From Hyphomicrobiales bacterium (GTDB lineage: Bacteria; Pseudomonadota; Alphaproteobacteria; Rhizobiales; Beijerinckiaceae): a stretch of DNA of 64,000 bases. The stretch is from NCBI GenBank assembly GCA_016716745.1, contig JADJVD010000004.1:124001-188000 (forward strand). The letters run 5' to 3'. The stretch's first letter is position 1. Each line of letters begins with the position of its first letter. The translations under genes were made by a program, and so were the position numbers. The notes beneath the pieces were generated by a model. The model was not told the origin of the DNA. It did not search any database and was given only the letters and a program-made list of their open reading frames with translations. Positions 38,746-49,676 of this stretch are shown here, piece by piece.

Positions 38746-39956
38746 CCCGTGCGCGACGTCGCGGCGAAGAAGGCGGCCGCGCCGATCAAGGCGAGGCACG
38801 CCAGCATGACGACGATCTCGTCGTAACCGCCGAAGTAATCGTGCAGGATGGCGAGCGTCAGCGGCGCGCCGGTGCGCGCGGCGATCGCCGCCGTCGAGAT
38901 GGCGCCCGAGATCGCGCCGTAGCCGCGCAGGCCGAACAATTCGGCGACGACGGTCAGGCGCGCGATGATCAGCACGCCGCTCGCCGCGCCGTAGACGATG
39001 ACGAAGGCGGCGAGAGCGCCGAAGCTGGCGTGGCCGAGCGACGCGAAGCCGGCCAGCGCCGCGGCGAGAGCGATCCAGAGAATGCGGCCGATCGCGCGGC
39101 CGGATGCGGCCGGGCGCAGCACCATCAAGGTCAGGCGGCCGGCGACCTGCGCCGGGCCGATGAAGGTCATCAGCCCGAGCGCGGCCTCGCGGCTCATGCC
39201 GCGCTCCTGAAACATGCCGAGGCCGTGCATGGAAAAGCCGGACGAGACGAACCAGTGGATCGAAAAGGCGACGACGATGAGCCAGAAGGCCGGCCGCCTC
39301 AGCGCCGCGCGCAGGGGCGATCCGTCGCGCGCGGCGTCCTCCGCGCTCTCGTGCGTGCGGCTGCCGATCGTGCCGCGCAGCACGACGAAGGCGACGACGG
39401 CGCAGCCGAGGAACTGCACGGCGGCGAGCGCGAGCAGGGCGACGCGCCAGCCATATTCGGCGGTGAGCCAGCCGGCGAGCGGCAACGCGGCGCTGGGCGC
39501 GAGGCCGGCGACCAGCGTCACCATGTTCAGGCCGCGCCGGAAGTCCGACACGTTGGCGGTGACGACGGCGAAGGACATGTTGTTGAGCGCCATCGCTTGC
39601 GACAGCCCCATGCCGGCGAAGACCAAATAGAGGCCGGCCAGACTCTCGACGCGCGACCACGCCGCCATCATCAGCGCGGCGAAGCTCGCGCCGAGCGAGA
39701 TCATCTCGCGGCCGCCGCGCCGGTCGAACCAGTGGCCGGCGGGGATGGAGGCGAGATCGCACAGGACGAGGCCGAGCGTCAGCGCGCCGTTGATCTGCGT
39801 CGTCGTCCAGCCCAGCTCCGCCTGCATCGGCTGCACGAAGACGGGAAAGGTGAAATAGGTGACGCCCCAGCCGACGAGCTGGCAGACGGCCATGCCGACG
39901 ACAAGGGCCCCGTAAGGGTGGCGCCGGCGCCCCGGCGCCGCCTCGTCAGCCGGCAT
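38727..39956 (-). CDS. Major facilitator superfamily transporter
   Basis: A 409-residue protein with twelve hydrophobic helices. The MFS loop 2-3 motif reads GHWFDRRGGREMISLG, and the segment TANVSDFRRGLNMVTLVAGLAPS with a proline/glycine-rich helix 5 fits the monocarboxylate-type (MCT/OFA-like) families. The central loop near residue 205 (GSRTHESAEDAARDGS) separates the two six-helix bundles. A dadA-like oxidoreductase follows upstream by 12 bases in the same orientation (stop at 39969), so the transporter may be co-transcribed with it and import an amino or keto acid; this is inferred from position only. Confidence 0.85.
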   Translation of the reverse strand: MPADEAAPGRRRHPYGALVVGMAVCQLVGWGVTYFTFPVFVQPMQAELGWTTTQINGALTLGLVLCDLASIPAGHWFDRRGGREMISLGASFAALMMAAWSRVESLAGLYLVFAGMGLSQAMALNNMSFAVVTANVSDFRRGLNMVTLVAGLAPSAALPLAGWLTAEYGWRVALLALAAVQFLGCAVVAFVVLRGTIGSRTHESAEDAARDGSPLRAALRRPAFWLIVVAFSIHWFVSSGFSMHGLGMFQERGMSREAALGLMTFIGPAQVAGRLTLMVLRPAASGRAIGRILWIALAAALAGFASLGHASFGALAAFVIVYGAASGVLIIARLTVVAELFGLRGYGAISGAISTAAIAARTGAPLTLAILHDYFGGYDEIVVMLACLALIGAAAFFAATSRTGQPANQ

Positions 39957-39968
39957 TGGACCGCTCCG

Positions 39969-41222
39969 TCAGGCGAAGCGTTCGGCGCGGTAGTAGCTCG
40001 GATCGGTGAAGGGCGCCTCGCCCGTCATCATCTCGGCGAGCAGGCGGCCACTGGCGGGCCCGAGCGTCAGGCCGAGATGCTGGTGGCCGAAGTCGAACCA
40101 TAGCCCGCGGTGCTTGCCGCCCTTGCCGATGACGGGAAGCATGTCCGGCAGGCAGGGCCGGCGGCCGAGCCAGGGCTGCGGCTCCACCGGCGCGCCGAGC
40201 GGGAAGATGCGCCGGGCGACGGCGCGCGTCTTGTCGATCTGCACCGGCGTCGGCGGCGCGTCGCGCAGCGCGAATTCGGCGCCCGTGGTCAGGCGCACGC
40301 CGCGGCGCATCGGCGCCAGCACGAAACCGCCGTCGGCGTCGTAGATCGGGCGGCCGAGGCGGGCGTTCCCCTCGGCGGCGAAGTGCAAATGGTAGCCGCG
40401 CTTGACGCCGAGCGGCATGGAATAGCCGAGCGGGCGGAACACGTCGTCCGACCATGGCCCGAGCGCGATGACCGCCTCGCGCGCGTGCAGCGGCCCTTCG
40501 CCCGTCTGCACGACCCAGCCCTCGCCGCTCTCGGCGAGGGTGCGGGCGTCGCCGACAATGTGACGGCCGCCGCGCGACAGGAACATGTCGCCATAGGCGC
40601 CGGCGAGATCGGCCGGATCCTGCACCGACACCGCATCGTGCATCAGCATGGCGCCGGCGATGGGTCCGCGCATCGAGGGCTCGAGTTCGGCGAAGCTCTT
40701 CTCGTCGAACTCGTCGATCTTCATGCCCTCCTTGCGGGCGCGCGCGGCGTCCGCCTGCGCCTTGGCCCAGCCCGGCTGCGAGCGGTAGAGCTTCACCCAG
40801 CCCTTGCGGCGCACGGCGCTCTCGGCGCCCGATTCGGCGATGAACTCGTCGTGCTCGGGGATCGCCGCCTTGATCAGCGGCAGCAGGCCGCGGGCCGACA
40901 CGGCCGCGCGCTCGGGCGAGGCCTGGCGGAAATAGGCCCACAGCCACGGCGCGACCGCGGGCAGGGCGGAGAAATGGTAGTTCGCCTCGGAGGTGGCGTT
41001 CAGCGCGTAGCGGGCGAGCGAGGCGATCGAGCGCGGGAAATAGTGCGGCTCGATCACCGATCCCTCGATGATGCCGGAATTGCCGTAGCTGGTCTCGCCG
41101 GCGGGCCTGGGATGCTTGTCGACGATGGCGACGCTACGGCCCCGGGCCTGAAGGTGCAGCGCGGCGCTGACGCCGACCATGCCGGCGCCGAGAACGGCGA
41201 CGTCGACCTGCGAGACGGACAT
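39969..41222 (-). CDS. D-amino-acid dehydrogenase-like FAD oxidoreductase (DadA family)
   Basis: A 417-residue FAD enzyme. The N-terminus VDVAVLGAGMVGVSAALHLQARG is the dinucleotide-binding motif, followed by the DAO-family ETSYGNSGIIEGS segment, and the C-terminus has the second FAD motif FDFGHQHLGLTLGPASGRLLA, with HQHLG typical of DadA. The PW substrate region LGPWSDDVFRPLGYSMPLGVKRGYH is also conserved. These enzymes oxidise D-amino acids to keto acids, passing electrons to the respiratory chain. The ATG at 41222 is chosen for its correct distance to the FAD motif. The transporter immediately downstream may supply substrate. Exact substrate not known. Confidence 0.88.
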   Translation of the reverse strand: MSVSQVDVAVLGAGMVGVSAALHLQARGRSVAIVDKHPRPAGETSYGNSGIIEGSVIEPHYFPRSIASLARYALNATSEANYHFSALPAVAPWLWAYFRQASPERAAVSARGLLPLIKAAIPEHDEFIAESGAESAVRRKGWVKLYRSQPGWAKAQADAARARKEGMKIDEFDEKSFAELEPSMRGPIAGAMLMHDAVSVQDPADLAGAYGDMFLSRGGRHIVGDARTLAESGEGWVVQTGEGPLHAREAVIALGPWSDDVFRPLGYSMPLGVKRGYHLHFAAEGNARLGRPIYDADGGFVLAPMRRGVRLTTGAEFALRDAPPTPVQIDKTRAVARRIFPLGAPVEPQPWLGRRPCLPDMLPVIGKGGKHRGLWFDFGHQHLGLTLGPASGRLLAEMMTGEAPFTDPSYYRAERFA

Positions 41223-41363
41223 TCGGGAGACTCCTCTGGACGGCGCGACTTTGCGCAATCGCGGGCGTGGCGACAATCGGCGTCTTCACATGGTTGGGTT
41301 GCGCGCGCAGGCCGCGCCCGCCCGCGCTTGCCTTCGGCGGCGCGCGGTTTATGTGATCGGCGC

Positions 41364-42092
41364 ATGACCGACGTCACCTTTCCGGCAGCCGCCCTCGCGG
41401 GGCTGATCTCGTTCCTCAGCCCGTGCGTGCTGCCGCTGGCGCCGCCCTATCTGTGCTTCATCGCCGGGGCGAGCGTCGAGGAGCTGGCGGAGGAGGGCGA
41501 GCGCGGGGCGCGGCGCGACGTCATGGTCGCCGCGCTGCTGTTCGTCGCCGGCTTCTCCAGCGTGTTCGTGGCGCTGGGCGCCACCGCCTCGGTGTTCGGG
41601 CAGGTGGTGCGCGAATATTCGCGCGAACTGGCCTTCGTGGCGGGGCTCGGCATCATTGCGATGGGGCTGCATTTCCTCGGGCTCGTGCGCATCAACGCAA
41701 TGTTCCGCGAGAAGAGGCTCGAGGTGCAGCGCCCGCCCGGCCTGCTCAGCGCCTATCTGATGGGGCTCGCCTTCGCCTTCGGCTGGACGCCCTGCATCGG
41801 CCCGATTCTGGCGGCGATCCTCACCGTGGCGGGCTCGGAGGAGACGGTGGCGCGCGGGGCGGCGCTGCTGGCGGCCTATTCGGCGGGGCTCGGCGTGCCG
41901 TTTCTCTTGGCGGCGGCGGCGATGGGACCGTTCATGCGCTTTCTGGCGCGTTTCCGCCGGCACATGCCTAAGGTGGAGAAGGTCGCCGGCGCGCTGCTGG
42001 TGCTGACCGGCTTCGCCTTCCTGACCGGCGGCATGCAGAGCATGAGCTTCTGGCTGCTGGAGACCTTCCCGGCGCTCGGCCGGCTCGGCTGA
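41364..42092 (+). CDS. ccdA: Cytochrome c biogenesis thiol transporter CcdA
   Basis: A 242-residue membrane protein with six helices. The two redox cysteines are placed as expected: FLSPCVLPLAPPYLCFIAG after helix 1 and FAFGWTPCIGPILAAILT after helix 4. CcdA carries reducing electrons from cytoplasmic thioredoxin across the inner membrane to keep apocytochrome c and other periplasmic thiols reduced. No ccm or resA-type genes are adjacent. The ATG at 41364 is preceded by a dyad GATC... but no clear ribosome binding site. It is convergent with livJ and shares a bidirectional terminator. Confidence 0.92.
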   Translation: MTDVTFPAAALAGLISFLSPCVLPLAPPYLCFIAGASVEELAEEGERGARRDVMVAALLFVAGFSSVFVALGATASVFGQVVREYSRELAFVAGLGIIAMGLHFLGLVRINAMFREKRLEVQRPPGLLSAYLMGLAFAFGWTPCIGPILAAILTVAGSEETVARGAALLAAYSAGLGVPFLLAAAAMGPFMRFLARFRRHMPKVEKVAGALLVLTGFAFLTGGMQSMSFWLLETFPALGRLG

Positions 42093-42123
42093 GGGCGGCC
42101 GCAGCGACGGCCGGAAACGGAAA

Positions 42124-42147
42124 GAGCCCGCCGTCTCCGGCGGGCTC
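42124..42147. terminator. Bidirectional terminator between ccdA and livJ
   Basis: A 10-bp perfect stem GAGCCCGCCG (42124-42133) and CGGCGGGCTC (42138-42147) with a TCTC loop, bracketed by an A-rich (AAAGAG) side on the left and a CCTTGTCT side on the right. It is 32 bases after the ccdA stop and 24 bases past the end of livJ, so it can serve both convergent genes. Confidence 0.75.
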
Positions 42148-42171
42148 CCTTGTCTCAAACGATCGGACCGA

Positions 42172-43287
42172 TCAGTTCTGGACGTAGCCGATCTTGCCGT
42201 CGGCGCCCTTCTTCCAGGTGTACATCACGTAGTCGGGACGGGTGATGTCGCCCTTCTTGTCGTAGGCGATGTCGCCGATGACCGTCTTGAAGACCTTGCC
42301 GGAGTGCATGACCTCGGCCATCTTCTTGGTGTCGAGCGACTTCGCTTCTTCGGCCGCCTGCTTCATGATCTGCACGGCCGCGTAGCTGTACAGCGTGTAG
42401 GCTTCGGGCTTGAAGTTCTTGGCGGTGAACTTCTTGACGACCTCGGCCGCCTCCGGACGCTTCATCGGGTCCGGCGGGAAGGTCATCAGCGTGCCCTCGA
42501 CGCCCGGGCCGCCGATCGAGGCGAACTCGTCGGAGGTGATGCCGTCGCCGGACATCAGCACGGCCTTGACGCCCTGGTCGCGCATCTGGCGCACGATCAG
42601 GCCGCCCTCGGTGTGCAGGCCGCCCCAGTAGACGAAGTCGGCGCCGGAGGCCTTGATCTTCGAGACGAGCGCCGAGAAGTCCTTCTCGCCGGTGTTCACG
42701 CCTTCGTAGAGCACCTCGGTGATGCCGAGCTTGTTCATCGCCTTCTTGGTCTCGTCGGCGAGGCCCTTGCCGTAGGTGGTCTTGTCGTGGACGACAGCGA
42801 CCTTCTTGCCCTTGGCGTTGGCGGCCAGATACTTGCCGGCGACCTCGCCCTGCTGGTCGTCACGGCCGCAGGTGCGGAAGACGTTCCACTTGCCGGCTTC
42901 CGTCAGCTTCGGGTTCGTGGCGGCCGGCGTGATCGCCAGCATGCTGTTCTCGGCGTAGACGTCCGAGGCCGGAATCGTCACGCCGGAGTTGAAGTGGCCG
43001 ACGACCAGCTTGACGCCGTCGCCGACGAACTTGTTGGCGACCGAGACGCCCTGCTTGGGATCGGAGACGTCGTCGCCCTTGAAGACCTGGATCTTCTGGC
43101 CGAGGATGCCGCCGGCGGCGTTGATGTCCTCGGCGGCCTGCTCCACGCCGTTCGTCAACTGCGCGCCGAAGGCGGCGTTCGGGCCGGTGATCGGACCGGC
43201 GACGCCGACCTTGACCTGCGCCTGCGCGGCGCCCGCCCAAGCGAGGCCAGCGGCCAGGACAAGACCGGTCATCCAGACGTTTTTCAT
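42172..43287 (-). CDS. livJ: Branched-chain amino-acid ABC transporter, substrate-binding protein
   Basis: A 371-residue periplasmic binding protein that delivers leucine, isoleucine, valine or related amino acids to LivHMGF. The signal peptide spans residues 1-23 and ends AAQAQ; the mature start VKVGVAGPITGPNAAFGAQL is the family signature, with GEDINAAGG-type AEDINAAGGILGQ next. VVGHFNSGVTIPASDVYAE forms the carboxylate/amino-binding loop, and FRTCGRDDQQGEVAGKYL the hinge region. GGGGAG lies about eight bases before the ATG at 43287. It is the last gene of the liv run, separated by 150 bases from the preceding membrane protein, with hairpins in between. Confidence 0.95.
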   Translation of the reverse strand: MKNVWMTGLVLAAGLAWAGAAQAQVKVGVAGPITGPNAAFGAQLTNGVEQAAEDINAAGGILGQKIQVFKGDDVSDPKQGVSVANKFVGDGVKLVVGHFNSGVTIPASDVYAENSMLAITPAATNPKLTEAGKWNVFRTCGRDDQQGEVAGKYLAANAKGKKVAVVHDKTTYGKGLADETKKAMNKLGITEVLYEGVNTGEKDFSALVSKIKASGADFVYWGGLHTEGGLIVRQMRDQGVKAVLMSGDGITSDEFASIGGPGVEGTLMTFPPDPMKRPEAAEVVKKFTAKNFKPEAYTLYSYAAVQIMKQAAEEAKSLDTKKMAEVMHSGKVFKTVIGDIAYDKKGDITRPDYVMYTWKKGADGKIGYVQN

Positions 43288-43439
43288 AGACAACTCCCCT
43301 GATGTAATTGGGTTTTTTTGAACCCAGCGGCGGGATGCTCTCCCCGCCTTGCGGCAAGTCTTGCTTTTTTTCAGCGCGAAGTCACCCGAAAACGCGGGCG
43401 TTTCCCGCGCTCCGCGGCGCTCCGCGCATCCGCCCGTCG
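43288..43439 (-). promoter_or_regulatory. livJ leader with hairpins
   Basis: On the minus strand the 150-base gap before livJ holds GGCGGG...CCCGCC and, nearer the start, GGGTT...AACCC around an A7 run, the latter ending just before the ribosome binding site. Binding-protein genes at the end of such operons often have extra control or RNA-processing signals that raise their expression. No promoter could be assigned. Confidence 0.35.
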
Positions 43440-43807
43440 TCAGCTGCCCGACGCCGAACCGATCCACGAATATTGCCGCGCCATCTGGCTCGCGCGCTGG
43501 CTGCGGTAGCCGACTGCGGTGATGACAGCGAGGATGACGAAGGTCACCGCGAAATACCACAGCCCCTTGGCGGGCGCGGCGGGCGCGACGACGAAATAGC
43601 CCTCGAACAGGGCGTGGTGGAGAAAGCGCGCGGCGATGGCCAGGGCGCCCGCGTAGACGATGGCCTGGCTGAGCGGGCGCCAGGTCGAGGCGACCGCGCG
43701 CCCCGTCGCGATCGCCGTCATCCCGCCCATCAAGATGGTCACGAGCAGGAACACCCACATCCCGCTCTTGTCCCAGATCAGGCTGTCGCCGCCCGAGAAA
43801 TCGAACA

Positions 43808-43808
<1 letters not shown>
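43440..43808 (-). CDS. Small liv-operon membrane protein (probably DUF6867)
   Basis: A 122-residue protein with three membrane helices: MWVFLLVTILMGGMTAIATG, AIVYAGALAIAARFLHHALF and GLWYFAVTFVILAVITAVGY. The N-terminus MFDFSGGDSLIWDKS is polar. Its start overlaps the livF stop (TGATG), so it is translated as part of the operon. I recall a conserved small membrane protein at this place in liv clusters of Hyphomicrobiales (DUF6867, not verified here). Its role with the transporter is unknown; it could assist assembly or stability of the permease pair. Confidence 0.75.
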
Positions 43809-44537
<729 letters not shown>

Positions 44538-44541
<4 letters not shown>

Positions 44542-45458
44542 GGCTGCGCCTCCGCTTCGAGCACGGCCTCGACCGTGTCGACCTCGCTGTCGTCGACGCC
44601 GAGATAGGCGGCGATGACCTTCGGGTCGGCGCGCACTTCCTCCGGCGTGCCGTCGGCGATCTTGGTGCCGTAGTCGAGCACCACGACGTGATCGGAAATC
44701 TGCATCACCACCGACATGTCATGCTCGATCAGCAGGACCGACGTGTCGTGGTCGGCGCGGATGGAGCGCAGGAGATTGTTTAGGTCGAGCGACTCTTTCG
44801 GGTTGAGACCGGCCGCCGGCTCGTCGAGGCAGAGCAGGATCGGGATCGGTGCACATCGCGCGCGCGATCTCGAGCCGGCGCTGCGCCCCGTAGGGCAGCT
44901 CGCCCGCCGGATCGTCGGCCCGGTCCATCAGGTCGATCTTCTCGAGCCAGGCCTTGGCCTTGTCGATCGCCGCCTTCTCGGCGTTGCGATAGGTCGCGGC
45001 GCCGAGGAGGCCGAGCACGGTCATGCCCGAGGCGGCCATCAGCGGATTGTGCTGGGCGACGAGCAGATTCTCCAGCACGGTCATGCCCTGGAACAGGCGG
45101 ATGTTCTGGAAGGTGCGGGCGACGCGCGCCTTCCACGAAATCTCGAAGTCGGGCATGCGCTCGAGCAGATAGAGATCGCCCTCGGCGAAGCGCTTGTTGC
45201 GCGTCGGCGATTGCGTCAGCGCGGCGACGTCCTCGCGCGTGGCGCGGCCCTCGCGGGCGAGCGCGAGGCGCCCCTCGGTCGGCTTGTAGAAGCCGGTGAT
45301 GCAGTTGAACACCGTCGTCTTGCCGGCGCCGTTCGGGCCGATCAGCGCGGTGATGTCGCCGCGTCCCACGTCGAAGGACAGGTCGTTGACGGCCACCAGG
45401 CCGCCGAAGCGCATCGTCAGATGTTCGACGACGAGCAGGGGATCGGTGCGCCAGCGCA

Positions 45459-45459
<1 letters not shown>
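44538..45459 (-). CDS. livG: Branched-chain amino-acid ABC transporter ATPase LivG (frame break)
   Basis: About 307 codons. The start MRWRTDPLLVVEHLTMRFGG and Walker A LIGPNGAGKTTVFNCITG are followed by a family-typical insert (FAEGDLYLLERMPDFEISW), ARTFQNIRLFQGMTVLENLL at the Q-loop, and LPYGAQRRLEIARAMCTDP at the signature. One base too many in the GGG run at 44842-44844 breaks the frame exactly before Walker B; the other frame reads ILLCLDEPAAGLNPKES and LLIEHDMSVVMQISDHV. The corrected protein ends VLEAEAQP. It overlaps livM (TGATG) and livF (ATGA), showing tight translational coupling. Confidence 0.92.
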
Positions 45460-46834
<1,375 letters not shown>

Positions 46835-46835
<1 letters not shown>

Positions 46836-47789
46836 CACACCTTCTCCACTTCGGGACGGCCGAGCAGGCCGGAGGGCAGGAATATGAGCGTCACCGCGAG
46901 GATGGAGAAGGCCGCGACGTCCTTGTAGTCGCTTGAGAAGTAATGCGACCACATGGTCTCGATGAGACCGATCAGCAGGCCGCCGATCACCGCGCCCGGC
47001 AGCGAGCCGATGCCGCCGAGCACGGCGGCGGTGAAGGCCTTCACGCCGGGCACGAAGCCGTCGGCGAAATTCACGACGCCGTAGCGGATCATGTAGAGCA
47101 CGCCGGCGATCGCCGCGAGCGCCGCGCCGATGACGAAGGTCAGCGAGATGGTGCGGTCGACGTCGATGCCGAGCAGCGAGGCCATCTTGCGGTCCTGCTC
47201 GCAGGCGCGCTGGGCGCGGCCGAGCGAGGTGTGCTGCACGAGATACCAGAAGCCGGCGAGCAACAGGCCCGTCACCACCATGATGAGAATGATAGGCGTA
47301 GGGGAAGTTGACGCCGACGCCGGTGGAGTGGACCCAGCAGCCGGGCTGGTCGCCGGCCAGGCACAGCTGCCCCTGCAGCAGCGGCGGCACCGGCTTGTTG
47401 CGCGGGCCCTGCACCACCTGCACGAAATTCGACAGGAAGATCGACATGCCGATCGCCGAGATCAGCGGGGCGAGGCGGAACGAGCCGCGCAGCGGCCGGT
47501 AGGCGACGCGCTCGATCGCCCAGTTCCACAGCGAGGTCACCGCCATGCCGACGATCAGCACGACGACGAAGGAAATCCCCAGCGACCACCCCTCGGAGGG
47601 CAGGCCCAGCATCTGCGTCAGCATCAGATAGATGATCAGCGCGATGAAGGCGGAGAGCATGAACACGTCGCCATGGGCGAAGTTCACCATGCCGATGATG
47701 CCGAAGACCATCGTGTAGCCGATGGCGATCAGCCCGTAGATCGAACCGAGCGTCAGCCCGTTGATCAACTGCTGGACGAAATCTTCCAT
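46835..47789 (-). CDS. livH: Branched-chain amino-acid ABC transporter permease LivH (frame break)
   Basis: First gene of the liv operon. The start MEDFVQQLINGLTLGSIYGL and IAIGYTMVFGIIGMVNFAHG are diagnostic. About 150 residues in, a periplasmic insert with two cysteines (LLQGQLCLAGDQPGCWVHS) is seen. The frame breaks at about 47294-47304 (VNFPYAY, then PIILIMVVTGLLLAGFWYLV in the other frame). The EAA-type coupling segment is GRAQRACEQDRKMASLLGID, and the C-terminus ends LPSGLLGRPEVEKV. Length is one base more than a multiple of three, consistent with one inserted base. Eight membrane helices in all. Confidence 0.92.
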
Positions 47790-48081
47790 ACGGGTGAAAC
47801 GCTCCCCCTGCCGACGCCGGGCGGGCTTGGGGCGAACGGCGTCACCTCGGCCGGTCGAAGCCGGCTTCTTGTGGTGCGACCGCGCCGGCCCCTCCGCCGG
47901 TCGTCGTTCCCTGTTTCTGCAAGAACGCTACCAACTGGCCCGCATAACAGCAATGTCCGAAACAGGACTTTTCACGAAACCGCACTCATTTCGACAGGGC
48001 GTTGCGCCACAGGGCGGCGCCGCGACAATTTGTGTCGCCGCGCGGTCAATTTTCGGCGGGAAGTTGCAAGGCCCCGGCGGT
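47790..48081. other. Gap between pcaC and livH, liv promoter region
   Basis: A 292-base gap without a credible gene. All neighbours are minus-strand, so it holds the liv promoter and leader. An inverted repeat CCTGTTTC (47910-47917) / GAAACAGG (47959-47966), arms 41 bases apart, is the clearest candidate operator; no confident -35/-10 pair was found. Confidence 0.4.
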
Positions 48082-48474
48082 TCAGGCCGGAAGGCCCATC
48101 TCGGCGAGGACGGCCTTCGCCTCCTTGAACGCCGTATTGGCGCGCGGAACGCCCGCGTAGACGGCGAGCTGCATCAGGATTTCGCCAAGCTCGGCCGGCG
48201 TGACGCCGTTGTGGATCGCCCCGCGGACATGGATGCGGAACTCTTCCCAATTGCCGAGCGAGACGGTGGAGGCGAGCACCACCACCGAGCGCGTCTTGCG
48301 GTCGAGGCCGGGGCGCGTCCACACGTCGCCCCAGGCCATGCGGGTGATGTAGTCCTGAAAGTCGGCGGTGAGCGCGGTCTTGCCGGCGATGGCGCGGTCG
48401 ACATACGGGTCGCCGAGGACGGCGCGCCGCACCTTCATGCCCTCGTCGTAACGCTGGCGTTCGTCGCGGCTCAT
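48082..48474 (-). CDS. pcaC: 4-carboxymuconolactone decarboxylase
   Basis: A 130-residue carboxymuconolactone decarboxylase-family protein. The order of blocks fits PcaC: GMKVRRAVLGDPYVDRA at the N-terminus, FQDYITRMAWGDVWTRPGLD in the middle, and the fold core VSLGNWEEFRIHVRGAIHNG then GEILMQLAVYAGVPRANTAF with conserved Glu and His. PcaC turns gamma-carboxymuconolactone into 3-oxoadipate enol-lactone in protocatechuate breakdown. The ATG at 48474 is chosen for its GGGGAGACGG ribosome binding site. It lies 23 bases after pcaD, which carries out the next step, so they form an operon. Confidence 0.93.
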   Translation of the reverse strand: MSRDERQRYDEGMKVRRAVLGDPYVDRAIAGKTALTADFQDYITRMAWGDVWTRPGLDRKTRSVVVLASTVSLGNWEEFRIHVRGAIHNGVTPAELGEILMQLAVYAGVPRANTAFKEAKAVLAEMGLPA

Positions 48475-48497
48475 CCCCGTCTCCCCTGATTGAATGA

Positions 48498-49580
48498 TCA
48501 ACGGCCGACGCGCGTGCGCCGGGCGATCGTCTTGCGCGCCTTTCCGGCGGCTTTCCTGGCCGGCGCCCTCTTCTTCGCGGCTTTCTTAGCCGCTGATTTC
48601 CTCGATGATTTCTTGGCTGCGGATTTTTTGGCTGGGGATTTCTTGGCCGCGGATTTTTTGGCTGCTTTCTTTGCAGCCTTCTTCGCGGCCTTCTTGGCCG
48701 CCTTTTTCACAGCCTTCTGCACGGCCTTCTTTGTCGCCTTCTTCGACGCCTTGCGCGTGGGCGCGGCGGCGGGCTTGCGCCGGGCGGAGGTCTTGCGCGC
48801 GGGCGCGGCGAGGAAGGCGAGCACGGCGCGCGTGAAGGCGTCCGCCGCCTCGATGTTGGAGAGGTGGGCCGCCTCGAGCGTCGCGATCTTCGCTCCGGGG
48901 ATCGACGCGGCGATGGCCTTGCCCGCCGCCGGCGTCGTCGCCGGGTCGTCCTTGCCGACGATGACGAGAACCTCGTTGGCGACGCCGCGGATCGGCTCGC
49001 GCTGATCCATGTCGCGGATGGCGGAGCAGCAGGCGGCGTAGCCCTCGGGCGGCGTCGACAGCACCATGGCGCGCACGCGTTCCACCGCGTCCGGATCGGC
49101 CGCGCGGAAGCCCTCGGTGAACCAGCGCGCGAGGATCGACTCGACGAGGCCCGCCATGCCGCCGGCGCGCACGGCGGCGATGCGGTCGTTCCACATCTCG
49201 GCGGGGCCCATATGCGCGGCGGTGTTGGCGAGCACGGCCCGGCCGATGCGCTCGCGATGGTGGGTGAGCAGCCACTGGCCGACCATGCCGCCCTTCGACA
49301 GGCCGACGAAATGCGCCTTGGCAATTCCGAGCGCGTCGAGAATCGCCAGCGCGTCGGCGGCGAGTTCGGCGATGGAATAGGGGCGCTCCGGCGCGGGGCT
49401 CGCGCCGTGGCCGCGCGAATCGTAGCGGATGACGCGGAACCGTTTCGACAGCACGGGGATCTGCGGATCCCACATCGCCAGATTGGTCCCGAGCGAATTG
49501 GACATGAGCAGCGCCGGCGCGCGCTCCGGCCCGTCGATGGCGATGTTGAAGATCTCGTCGCCGATTTTCAGTTCAGGCAT
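48498..49580 (-). CDS. pcaD: 3-Oxoadipate enol-lactonase with a histone H1-like C-terminal tail
   Basis: Residues 1-260 are a complete PcaD alpha/beta hydrolase, which opens 3-oxoadipate enol-lactone in the beta-ketoadipate pathway: LLMSNSLGTNLAMWDPQI, RYDSRGHGASPAP, the nucleophile elbow VGLSKGGMVG (S95), VGKDDPATTP (Asp near 211-212) and LEAAHLSNIE (H239). Residues 261-360 form a tail of almost only Lys, Ala, Ser, Pro and Arg, with units such as KKAAKKAAKK and SAAKKSPAKK, like the C-terminus of histone H1 or bacterial H1-like proteins. The frame is open throughout and ends in a stop at 48498, so the fusion is not caused by a visible frame break. A DNA- or polyphosphate-binding role of the tail is only an inference. 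Confidence 0.9.
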   Translation of the reverse strand: MPELKIGDEIFNIAIDGPERAPALLMSNSLGTNLAMWDPQIPVLSKRFRVIRYDSRGHGASPAPERPYSIAELAADALAILDALGIAKAHFVGLSKGGMVGQWLLTHHRERIGRAVLANTAAHMGPAEMWNDRIAAVRAGGMAGLVESILARWFTEGFRAADPDAVERVRAMVLSTPPEGYAACCSAIRDMDQREPIRGVANEVLVIVGKDDPATTPAAGKAIAASIPGAKIATLEAAHLSNIEAADAFTRAVLAFLAAPARKTSARRKPAAAPTRKASKKATKKAVQKAVKKAAKKAAKKAAKKAAKKSAAKKSPAKKSAAKKSSRKSAAKKAAKKRAPARKAAGKARKTIARRTRVGR

Positions 49581-49676
49581 CGTCCCCCTCCCGCAGCAGT
49601 CGGGTCTCAGCGGTCAAGGCATAGCAGCCGGGCGCAAGCCCCGCCATGCGCTGCGCGCCGCAGGCGAAGGCGCCTC

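Noticed and set aside
48498..48835. Separate plus-strand gene opposite the pcaD tail (Phe/Ala/Leu-rich)
   Set aside because: It is the complement of the Lys/Ala repeat; the apparent hydrophobic protein is an antisense artefact.
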